NCBI GenBank assembly: GCA_019695455.1
Contig: JAEUAC010000177.1
Location: 1-5,611 of the forward strand
Direction: 5' to 3'
Origin: Methylorubrum extorquens
GTDB lineage: Bacteria > Pseudomonadota > Alphaproteobacteria > Rhizobiales > Beijerinckiaceae
Length of the DNA: 5,611 bases
A model generated the notes under the pieces. The model did not search any database and was not told where the DNA came from. It saw only the letters and a program-made list of their open reading frames with translations. The translations under genes were made by a program, and so were the position numbers. Numbering within the stretch: the stretch's first letter is position 1; each line of letters opens with the position of its first letter. Positions 1-4,578 of this stretch are shown here, piece after piece.

Positions 1-59
1 GAGGGGGAGGCGGCCGCGGCCGCGCTCGCCCTGCGGCTGGGTGGGGATGGCGGGGCCGC

Positions 60-87
60 CGCCGTTTCGCCGCGGCGCGAAACGGCG
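60..87. other. Perfect 11-bp hairpin in the left-edge region
   Basis: CGCCGTTTCGC at 60-70 is the exact reverse complement of GCGAAACGGCG at 77-87, leaving a 6-nt loop. It lies about 20 nt before the Shine-Dalgarno sequence of the DUF4337 gene. It could be a terminator stem of an upstream gene: one frame is open from the window edge and ends in TAG at 88-90, but it is too short to call. It could also be a leader structure or protein-binding dyad. No T-tract follows, so a classic intrinsic terminator is not supported. The inverted repeat is seen directly; its role is unknown. Nothing else is recognisable in 1-118. Confidence 0.5.
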
Positions 88-118
88 TAGGCCCGCGCCC
101 GGACACGAGGGACACGGC

Positions 119-688
119 ATGTCGGGCGGCCACGGACACGGCGACCACGGGAGCTCGAACAAGCCGATCGCGATGCTGATCGCCGTGCTCGCGCTCTTCC
201 TCGCCTTCTCGGAGACGCTGGGGAAGAGCGCGCAGACCGACGCGATCTCGAAGAACGTCGAGGCGGCGAACCTCTGGAGCTTCTTCCAGGCGAAGACCAT
301 CCGGCAGACGACGCTGCGCACCGCCACCGACCAGGCCAACCTCGCCGGGCCCGCGGCCCTGCCCGGCGGCGAGGCCGCCCTGAAGGCCCGGACCGACGAC
401 TGGGCGAAGACGATCGCGCGCTGGGAATCGGAGCCGGAGACCGGCGAGGGCCGCAAGGAGCTCGTGGCGCGTGCCAAGGCGGCGGAGGAGAGGCGCGACA
501 CGTCGCTCGCCCGCTACCACCATTACGAGGTCGGCTCGGCGGCCTTCCAGATCGGGATCGTCATCGCGTCGGCGACGCTCATCACGGGCATCATGGCGCT
601 CGCCTGGCTCGGCGTGGGCCTCGGCGTCGCGGGCGTCGTCATGACGGCGATCGGCTTCTTCGCCCCGCACGCCGTCCACCTCATCTGA
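119..688 (+). CDS. DUF4337 family small membrane protein
   Basis: The product is a 189-residue protein of unknown function resembling the DUF4337 family. The N-terminus is His/Gly-rich (His5, His7, His10). A first membrane segment spans about residues 17-34, followed by a hydrophilic region of about 105 residues rich in charged and Ala residues (likely helical, including the NLWSFFQAKTIRQT stretch typical of the family). Two closely spaced hydrophobic segments at about 141-160 and 163-182 end the protein. It probably sits in the inner membrane with the middle region on one side. The ATG at 119 is chosen over an in-frame ATG at 41 because GAGGGA at 107-112 lies 6 nt upstream and because the 26 extra residues are Arg/Pro-rich and unlike the family N-terminus. 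The gene stands alone; the next gene begins 94 nt later. Function is not predictable from sequence. Confidence 0.88.
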   Translation: MSGGHGHGDHGSSNKPIAMLIAVLALFLAFSETLGKSAQTDAISKNVEAANLWSFFQAKTIRQTTLRTATDQANLAGPAALPGGEAALKARTDDWAKTIARWESEPETGEGRKELVARAKAAEERRDTSLARYHHYEVGSAAFQIGIVIASATLITGIMALAWLGVGLGVAGVVMTAIGFFAPHAVHLI

Positions 689-697
689 CCGCCGCCC

Positions 698-721
698 GCC
701 GCCCGCTTGGCGAAAGGCGGC
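698..721 (+). terminator. Possible terminator hairpin after the DUF4337 gene
   Basis: GCCGCC at 698-703 pairs with GGCGGC at 716-721. Inside it, CGC at 704-706 pairs with GCG at 710-712, leaving a TTG loop and an AAA bulge. The structure begins 10 nt after the TGA stop at 686-688. No T-run follows, so it would be at best a non-canonical or Rho-assisted terminator. A GC-rich background makes chance hairpins common. Confidence 0.3.
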
Positions 722-782
722 CGCACGCCTAGGTATCGGCGCGGCGCGGCCGAACCGGCGGCGGCAGGGAGCCCGACGAGGC

Positions 783-1442
783 ATGCTCACCTTCGCGGTC
801 GGCGACGTGCACGGGTGCCTTCCTCTCCTGGACGCGCTCCTCGCCAAGGTGGCGGACCACGCGGCGGAGCGGCGCCACCGGCTCGTCTTCCTGGGCGACT
901 ACATCGATCGCGGCCCGGCCTCGGCCGGCGTGGTCGCGCGGCTGCGCGGTCTCCAGGCCGACCCGGAGCGCGACGTGGTCTGCCTGATGGGCAACCACGA
1001 GGACCTGCTGCTCCGCGCCACCATGCGGTCGGCCATGCTGCAGAACTGGCTGGTGAACGGCGGCGACGCGACGCTCGCCTCCTACCGGGCCACGCAGGTG
1101 GCGGAGATCCCGCCGGACGACCTCGACTGGATCGCGCGCCTGCCGACCTCCTTCGAGGACGGGCGGCGCTGCTTCGTCCATGCCGGCCTGAACCCGGACG
1201 TGCAGGACCGCGCCGCGCAATCCGATCTCGACCGGCTCTGGATCCGCGAGAGGTTCCTCGCCTCGGATCGCGATTTCGGCCGCCTCGTCGTGCACGGGCA
1301 CACGCCCCGGGCCGACGGCCGGCCGGAGATCCGGCCGAACCGCATCAACGTCGACACGGCCGCGGTCTACGGCGGCTGCCTCACGGCCGCGATCTTCGAC
1401 GATGCGACGGACGCGCCGCTGGGCTTCCTGCACGCCCGCTGA
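783..1442 (+). CDS. PPP-type metallophosphatase (serine/threonine phosphatase-like)
   Basis: The product is a 219-residue calcineurin-like phosphoesterase of the bacterial PPP type (lambda phosphatase, PrpA/PphA and ApaH relatives). The two-metal motifs appear in order: GDVHG at 7-11 (Asp8, His10), GDYIDRG at 38-44 (Asp39, Arg43), GNHE at 70-73 (Asn71, His72), VHAG with His133, and HGHTP at 171-175 (His173 as likely ligand). A DTAAVYGG segment near 191-198 is typical of the C-terminal part. All expected catalytic residues are present, so it should be an active cytoplasmic metal-dependent hydrolase. The substrate (phosphoprotein, or a dinucleotide such as Ap4A) cannot be told apart from sequence, although about 220 residues is shorter than typical ApaH. 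AGGGAG at 766-771 lies 11 nt before the ATG; GAGG at 778-781 is too close. The gene is monocistronic by context and ends 9 nt short of the convergent lysR gene. Confidence 0.92.
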   Translation: MLTFAVGDVHGCLPLLDALLAKVADHAAERRHRLVFLGDYIDRGPASAGVVARLRGLQADPERDVVCLMGNHEDLLLRATMRSAMLQNWLVNGGDATLASYRATQVAEIPPDDLDWIARLPTSFEDGRRCFVHAGLNPDVQDRAAQSDLDRLWIRERFLASDRDFGRLVVHGHTPRADGRPEIRPNRINVDTAAVYGGCLTAAIFDDATDAPLGFLHAR

Positions 1443-1451
1443 CCCCGCCCG

Positions 1452-2372
1452 TCAGGCCGCCTGCCGGGCGGCCCAGGGCGCGCCGGCGAGCCGTTCCCCG
1501 AGATAGGCGAGGAGCGCCGTGACGCGGGCGGGGCGCGGCTCGCCGGGCGGCGTCACGAGATGCAGGTCGATCGGCGGCGCCGACCAGTCCGGCAGCACCC
1601 GCACGAGGCGGCCGGCCTCGAGGTCGTCCCAGACGAGGAAGTCCGGCTGCAGCGCGAGCCCGAGGCCTGCCCGCAGGGCCGGCAGGAGCGCATCCGCGTT
1701 GTTCGCCCGCAGGCCGCCGCGCGGCACGACGGCGGCGATCTCGCCCGAGCGGCCGTGGAACCGCCAGCGGTCCGGCACCGGCAGGTAGGCGTAGCCGAGG
1801 CAGGCATGGCCGGCGAGGTCGTCCGGGTGGCCGGGGAGCCCGCGGCGGTCGAGATAGGCGGGGGCCGCGACGAGCGAGCGGCGGATGCCGCAGAGCCGGC
1901 GGGCGCGCAGCGACGAATCCGGCAGGGCCGCGATCCGCAGCCCGAGGTCGAAGCCGCCGCCGACGAGGTCCACCACGGCGTCCGAGAGGTGCAGGTCGAC
2001 GGAGACGGCCGGGTGGCTCTCGAGGAAGGCCGGCAGCAGCGGCGCCACGTGCAGCACGCCGAACGACATCGGGGCGGCCAGGCGGACGAGGCCGCGCGGC
2101 TCCGCGGAGGCCGACGTCGCCCGCGCCTCCGCCTCCTCGCCCTCCGCGAGGAGCCGGGCCGCGTCGTCCCGGGCCGCGAGGCCGGCTTCGGTCAGCGCGA
2201 GCTTGCGCGACGTGCGGTGGAAGAGGCGCGCGCCGAGCCGGCCTTCGAGGCGCGCCACCGCCTTCGACACCGTGCCCTTGGTGGTGCCGAGCTCCTCGGC
2301 CGCCCGCCCGAAGGACCCGAACTCGGCCACCCGCGCGAACACGGCCCAGGCCTCGAAGTCGGGGAGTTTCAT
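1452..2372 (-). CDS. LysR-family transcriptional regulator (CrgA/DmlR-like)
   Basis: The product is a 306-residue LysR-type regulator, normal length for the family. The winged helix-turn-helix occupies about residues 5-62; the core FGSFGRAAEELGTTKGTVSK at 18-37 is followed by the usual RLEGRLGARLFHRTSR segment. A linker helix leads to the effector-binding domain from about residue 91, which opens with EPRGLVRLAAPMSFG, a pattern of the CrgA/DmlR-like subgroup. Two cysteines, Cys161 and Cys191, lie in the effector domain. On the minus strand, GGAG (2378-2381) sits 5 nt before the ATG, supporting this start. It is transcribed divergently from the dioxygenase-hydrolase operon across 120 bp, the classic arrangement for a LysR protein controlling its neighbour and itself. 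The inducer is unknown; a quinone or hydroquinone is inferred from the target genes. Confidence 0.95.
   Translation of the reverse strand: MKLPDFEAWAVFARVAEFGSFGRAAEELGTTKGTVSKAVARLEGRLGARLFHRTSRKLALTEAGLAARDDAARLLAEGEEAEARATSASAEPRGLVRLAAPMSFGVLHVAPLLPAFLESHPAVSVDLHLSDAVVDLVGGGFDLGLRIAALPDSSLRARRLCGIRRSLVAAPAYLDRRGLPGHPDDLAGHACLGYAYLPVPDRWRFHGRSGEIAAVVPRGGLRANNADALLPALRAGLGLALQPDFLVWDDLEAGRLVRVLPDWSAPPIDLHLVTPPGEPRPARVTALLAYLGERLAGAPWAARQAA
1455..1473. terminator. Possible shared hairpin between convergent genes
   Basis: GGCCGCC at 1455-1461 and GGCGGCC at 1467-1473 form a 7-bp perfect stem with a 5-nt loop. It starts 13 nt after the phosphatase stop codon and overlaps the last codons of lysR, so it could stop transcripts from the left. 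There is no T-tract on either strand. This is seen as an inverted repeat only; the terminator role is inferred. Confidence 0.3.
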
Positions 2373-2381
2373 GGCGGCTCC

Positions 2382-2409
2382 GAGAAACGATGCGTTTCGA
2401 TCGTTTCTC
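2382..2409. promoter_or_regulatory. Candidate LysR operator: three 6-bp half-sites at 9-bp intervals
   Basis: The hexamer GAAACG occurs at 2384-2389, and its reverse complement CGTTTC at 2393-2398 and 2402-2407, each separated by 3 bp. The first two make a perfect 15-bp dyad (GAAACG-ATG-CGTTTC). The first and third lie inside a longer perfect 10-bp inverted repeat, GAGAAACGAT at 2382-2391 against ATCGTTTCTC at 2400-2409. The array ends within a few bases of the lysR Shine-Dalgarno and about 84 bp before the dioxygenase start. That location in the divergent region suggests a LysR binding site with autoregulation. If transcribed from the minus strand it could also fold next to the lysR ribosome binding site. 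A 15-bp dyad fits the size of LysR boxes, although it reads A-N11-T, not the textbook T-N11-A. Confidence 0.6.
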
Positions 2410-2492
2410 TACCGGAGGCGCCCCGCGCGGGCCAGATTGAGCGCATCGGGATCGGCGCGCCAGGCGGCGCGGCCCGCGCCAGGAGACACGTC

Positions 2493-3458
2493 ATGTCCGA
2501 GATCGGCCTCCACCACGTCACGGCGTTCTCCGGCCCGGCCGGCCGGAACGTCGATTTCTACACCCGCGTCCTCGGCCTGCGGCTCGTGAAGAAGACCGTG
2601 AACTTCGACGATCCCGGCACCTACCACCTCTATTACGGCGACGCGGCCGGGCGCCCGGGCACGATCCTGACCTTCTTCCCGATCGAGCACGCGGCGCGCG
2701 GCCGGGCCGGAATCGGCGAGACGCAGGAGACCGCCTTCGCGGTGCCCCGCGCCTCCATCGGCTGGTGGGCCCATCGCCTCGTCGCGACCGGCGTGGAGCA
2801 CGACGCGCTCGTGCGGGTGTTCGACGAGCCGGTCCTGCGCTTCCGCGACCCCGACGGCACCGCCCTGGCGCTCGTGGGCGTCGAGGGCGATGCCGGGACC
2901 GGGGCGGTCTGGGACGGCTCGGACGTCCCGGCCGAGCACGCGATCCGGGGGCTGCACGGCGTGACGCTCCTCCTCGCCGAGGCGGGTCCGACGGGCGCCA
3001 TCCTGACGGACGTGTTCGGCTTCCGCGAGGTCGGCCGGGACGGCGGCGCGACCCGGTTCGCGGGCAGCGCGGCGCTCGGCGGCGTCGTCACGCTGCGGGC
3101 CGTGGGCTCCTTCCTGCCGGGACGGCCCGGCGCGGGCTCGGTGCACCACGTCGCCTTCCGGGCGCCGGACGACGCCGCGCAGGCGGCCATGGTCGAGAGG
3201 CTGGCCGCCGGGCACGGGATCGCGGCGACGGAGCAGAGGGATCGGAGCTACTTCCGGTCCGTCTATTTCCGCGAGCCCGGCGGGGTGCTGTTCGAGATCG
3301 CGACGGACGCTCCCGGCTTCGCCGTCGACGAGCCGGCCGACGATCTGGGCGGCGCGCTGAAGCTGCCGGCCGGGCTCGAGCGGATGCGGGCCGAGATCGA
3401 GGCGGTGCTGCCGGCGGTGACGCCGGCCCGCGCCGGCCGGCCGCTGGCGGAGGTCTGA
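2493..3458 (+). CDS. Ring-cleaving (hydroquinone-type) VOC-family dioxygenase
   Basis: The product is a 321-residue protein with two vicinal-oxygen-chelate (glyoxalase/extradiol) modules, about 1-135 and 150-275, and a C-terminal tail of about 45 residues. It matches the ring-cleaving dioxygenases related to MhqA/MhqE/MhqO and PcpA/LinE, Fe(II) enzymes that open p-hydroquinone rings. HHVT at 7-10 gives ligand His8 plus His7 and Thr10; VHHVAF gives His218 and ligand His219; GVLFEIATD gives ligand Glu268. Arg251 and Tyr258 also fall where PcpA has Arg259 and Tyr266, and the His-Glu spacing (49 residues) equals that of PcpA as I recall it. AGGAGA at 2481-2486 lies 6 nt before the ATG; the frame stays open far upstream antisense to lysR, but that extension is not protein-like. 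It is the first gene of an operon with the hydrolase and is divergent from lysR. The enzyme class is well supported; the exact substrate is inferred. Confidence 0.93.
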   Translation: MSEIGLHHVTAFSGPAGRNVDFYTRVLGLRLVKKTVNFDDPGTYHLYYGDAAGRPGTILTFFPIEHAARGRAGIGETQETAFAVPRASIGWWAHRLVATGVEHDALVRVFDEPVLRFRDPDGTALALVGVEGDAGTGAVWDGSDVPAEHAIRGLHGVTLLLAEAGPTGAILTDVFGFREVGRDGGATRFAGSAALGGVVTLRAVGSFLPGRPGAGSVHHVAFRAPDDAAQAAMVERLAAGHGIAATEQRDRSYFRSVYFREPGGVLFEIATDAPGFAVDEPADDLGGALKLPAGLERMRAEIEAVLPAVTPARAGRPLAEV

Positions 3459-3461
3459 GCG

Positions 3462-4094
3462 ATGGCGGACGGGACCCTCTCCTTCGTCCATCGCCACCAG
3501 TCGGGCCGGCCCGGCTCCGCCCCGCTGCTCCTCCTGCACGGGACGGGCGGAGACGAAACGGACCTCCTGCCGCTCGGCGCCCTCGTGGCGCCGGGCGCGC
3601 CGCTCCTGTCGCCGCGCGGGCAGGTCCTCGAGGCCGGCATGCCGCGCTTCTTCCGGCGGCTCGCCGAAGGCGTCTTCGACGAGGACGACCTGCGGCGGCG
3701 GGTGGACGATCTCGCGGCCTTCGTGGCGGAGGCCCGCGAGGCCTACGGCCTGCCGGCCCCGATCGCGCTCGGGCTGTCGAACGGGGCCAACGTGGCGGCC
3801 GCGCTGCTGCTCGCGCGGCCGGGCGTGCTCGCCGGGGCGATCCTCCTGCGGCCCATGCCGCCCTTCGCGACGCCGCCCGGGCTCGCGATGGCCGGCACGC
3901 CCGTGCTGGTCCTGTCCGGCGCCGTCGATCCGCTGGTGCCGGCCGCGACGGCTCTGCGGCTCGCGCAGGACCTGCGGGACGCCGGCGCGGTCGTCGACCA
4001 CCGCACCCTGCCGGCCGGCCACGGGCTGTCGCAGGCGGATGTCGCGGCGGCCAAGGCCTGGCTCGACGCGAATCGGTCGCCCGCCTCCGCCTGA
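3462..4094 (+). CDS. Alpha/beta hydrolase (MhqD-like carboxylesterase/phospholipase family)
   Basis: The product is a 210-residue single-domain cytoplasmic alpha/beta hydrolase of the short carboxylesterase/phospholipase type. The oxyanion-hole strand reads LLLLHGTGGDE at 22-32. The nucleophile elbow GLSNG at 104-108 carries Ser106. The likely acid is Asp156 in GAVDPLVP, and the base is His187 in AGHGLS. The triad order, spacing and length are those of the family to which Bacillus MhqD belongs. The ATG follows the dioxygenase stop by 3 nt. Its ribosome binding site GGAGG at 3449-3453 lies inside the end of the dioxygenase gene, so the two are cotranscribed and probably translationally coupled. 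Likely role, by inference from this pairing: hydrolysing the ring-cleavage product or an ester or conjugate in quinone detoxification. No substrate can be read from sequence. Confidence 0.93.
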   Translation: MADGTLSFVHRHQSGRPGSAPLLLLHGTGGDETDLLPLGALVAPGAPLLSPRGQVLEAGMPRFFRRLAEGVFDEDDLRRRVDDLAAFVAEAREAYGLPAPIALGLSNGANVAAALLLARPGVLAGAILLRPMPPFATPPGLAMAGTPVLVLSGAVDPLVPAATALRLAQDLRDAGAVVDHRTLPAGHGLSQADVAAAKAWLDANRSPASA

Positions 4095-4113
4095 GCGGCG
4101 GATCGGGGCGATT

Positions 4114-4142
4114 CGGGTCGGTCCGCCGGTCGGTCCGACCCG
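4114..4142 (+). repeat. Tandem GGTCGGTCCG repeats folding into an 8-bp hairpin
   Basis: GGTCGGTCCG occurs twice, at 4116-4125 and 4128-4137 (12-bp period). Around them CGGGTCGG at 4114-4121 is the perfect reverse complement of CCGACCCG at 4135-4142, with a 13-nt loop. It begins 20 nt after the hydrolase stop codon. It may form part of the transcript end of the operon or protect its 3' end; there is no T-tract. Confidence 0.45.
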
Positions 4143-4160
4143 CCCTGCGGCGCGGGAAGC

Positions 4161-4189
4161 GGACGGTCCGGGCGGATCGCGGACCGTCC
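4161..4189 (+). terminator. Perfect 10-bp hairpin downstream of the hydrolase
   Basis: GGACGGTCCG at 4161-4170 pairs exactly with CGGACCGTCC at 4180-4189 across a 9-nt loop, 67 nt after the hydrolase stop. This is among the strongest stems in the window. The loop sequence GGCGGATCG recurs at 4097-4105, just after the stop codon. Without a T-tract the terminator label is tentative; an mRNA-stabilising or REP-like role is equally possible. Confidence 0.4.
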
Positions 4190-4367
4190 AGTCGTGCCGG
4201 CTCGCGCCTGCCCGGACTCCTGTCGTCGCGGCTCGATTGCCGGCGAACCCGGCGGACCGACGCCAAACCCTGCAGTCCACTCCTGTCGAGATCCAATCGT
4301 GTCTCGGGGTGTCGGCCCGAGGCCGCCGCGTGGACTGATGGATGACGAGGGTAACCCGAGGCCGTTC

Positions 4368-4400
4368 CGACATCGTCTGAGCGTCGTCTGATCGATGTCG
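4368..4400. promoter_or_regulatory. Dyad enclosing a direct repeat, possible binding site
   Basis: CGACATCG at 4368-4375 and CGATGTCG at 4393-4400 are perfect inverted copies. Overlapping them, TCGTCTGA is repeated directly at 4373-4380 and 4384-4391, an 11-bp period close to one helical turn. The element sits about 180 bp before the chemoreceptor start, at the border where the sequence turns less GC-rich. A regulator site or part of a small RNA fold is possible. The repeats are seen directly; the function is not known. Confidence 0.3.
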
Positions 4401-4437
4401 ACGAAGAGGAAGGGCGCATCGAGCCAAACAAACGTGT

Positions 4438-4473
4438 AACGGCAAGAAGAAGGTGGGCTGTTATGCCGTTTTT
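4438..4473 (+). terminator. Candidate intrinsic terminator in the intergenic region
   Basis: AACGGCA at 4438-4444 pairs with TGCCGTT at 4464-4470, and the 3' arm runs into five T residues (4469-4473). This is the only hairpin in the window followed by a T-tract. The 19-nt loop is long, which weakens the call. It lies about 345 nt beyond the hydrolase stop and about 105 nt before the chemoreceptor start. It could therefore end a long 3' tail of the dioxygenase-hydrolase transcript or a separate small RNA. Confidence 0.4.
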
Positions 4474-4552
4474 ATGTCTGGATATTGGGTTCGTCGTGGC
4501 CGGAACCGGTTTGTATTAACGCCAAAGTAACGTGAATCGGTGGATTCATGGC

Positions 4553-4570
4553 CTCGCAATAGGGTGCGAG
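4553..4570 (+). promoter_or_regulatory. Hairpin directly before the chemoreceptor start codon
   Basis: CTCGCA at 4553-4558 and TGCGAG at 4565-4570 form a 6-bp stem with loop ATAGGG. The stem ends 8 nt before the ATG at 4579. The loop holds the only AGG-type Shine-Dalgarno sequence nearby, 14 nt from the ATG, and the 3' arm holds the weak GAGA alternative. This could modulate translation, or be chance. Confidence 0.35.
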
Positions 4571-4578
4571 ACACGGCG

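Larger units (their letters stand above)
4095..4578. other. 484-bp non-coding region between the hydrolase and chemoreceptor genes
   Basis: I see no convincing gene here. Short open frames exist (for example 4194-4391) but are Arg/Pro-rich without a good ribosome binding site. The left part (4095 to about 4390) is GC-rich and carries repeat-derived hairpins and a dyad element, listed separately. The right part (about 4400-4550) is clearly poorer in GC than the rest of the window, as expected for a promoter region. A weak sigma70-like pair TTCGTC (4490-4495) and TATTAA (4514-4519), 18 bp apart, is the best promoter candidate for the chemoreceptor but is not convincing. No tRNA, riboswitch or CRISPR repeat was recognised. 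Confidence 0.6.

Noticed and set aside
1..90. Possible C-terminal end of an upstream gene (29 codons ending in TAG at 88-90)
   Set aside because: It is too short and Ala/Gly-rich to recognise; other frames on both strands are equally open and have similar third-position GC.
41..118. ATG at 41 as the start of the DUF4337 gene
   Set aside because: It has no Shine-Dalgarno, it would add an Arg/Pro-rich stretch across a strong hairpin, and the ATG at 119 has a well-placed GAGGGA.
707..735. TTGGCG-N17-TAGGTA as a promoter for the phosphatase
   Set aside because: The -35 match is fair, but the -10 hexamer matches the consensus poorly; this is not enough to list as a feature.
707..1522. 271-codon plus-strand frame overlapping the phosphatase, and the 234-codon minus-strand frame over the same region
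   Set aside because: Both are shadows of the phosphatase gene, which shows all PPP motifs in its own frame.
1560..2492. Upstream in-frame extension of the dioxygenase frame through the lysR region
   Set aside because: It is antisense to lysR, gives a non-protein-like sequence, and the ATG at 2493 has an ideal Shine-Dalgarno and starts exactly at the VOC domain.
2409..4445. 678-codon open frame on the minus strand across the dioxygenase-hydrolase operon
   Set aside because: It is antisense to two genes with complete active sites, its product is Arg/Gly/Pro-rich low-complexity sequence, and long spurious frames are expected at this GC content.
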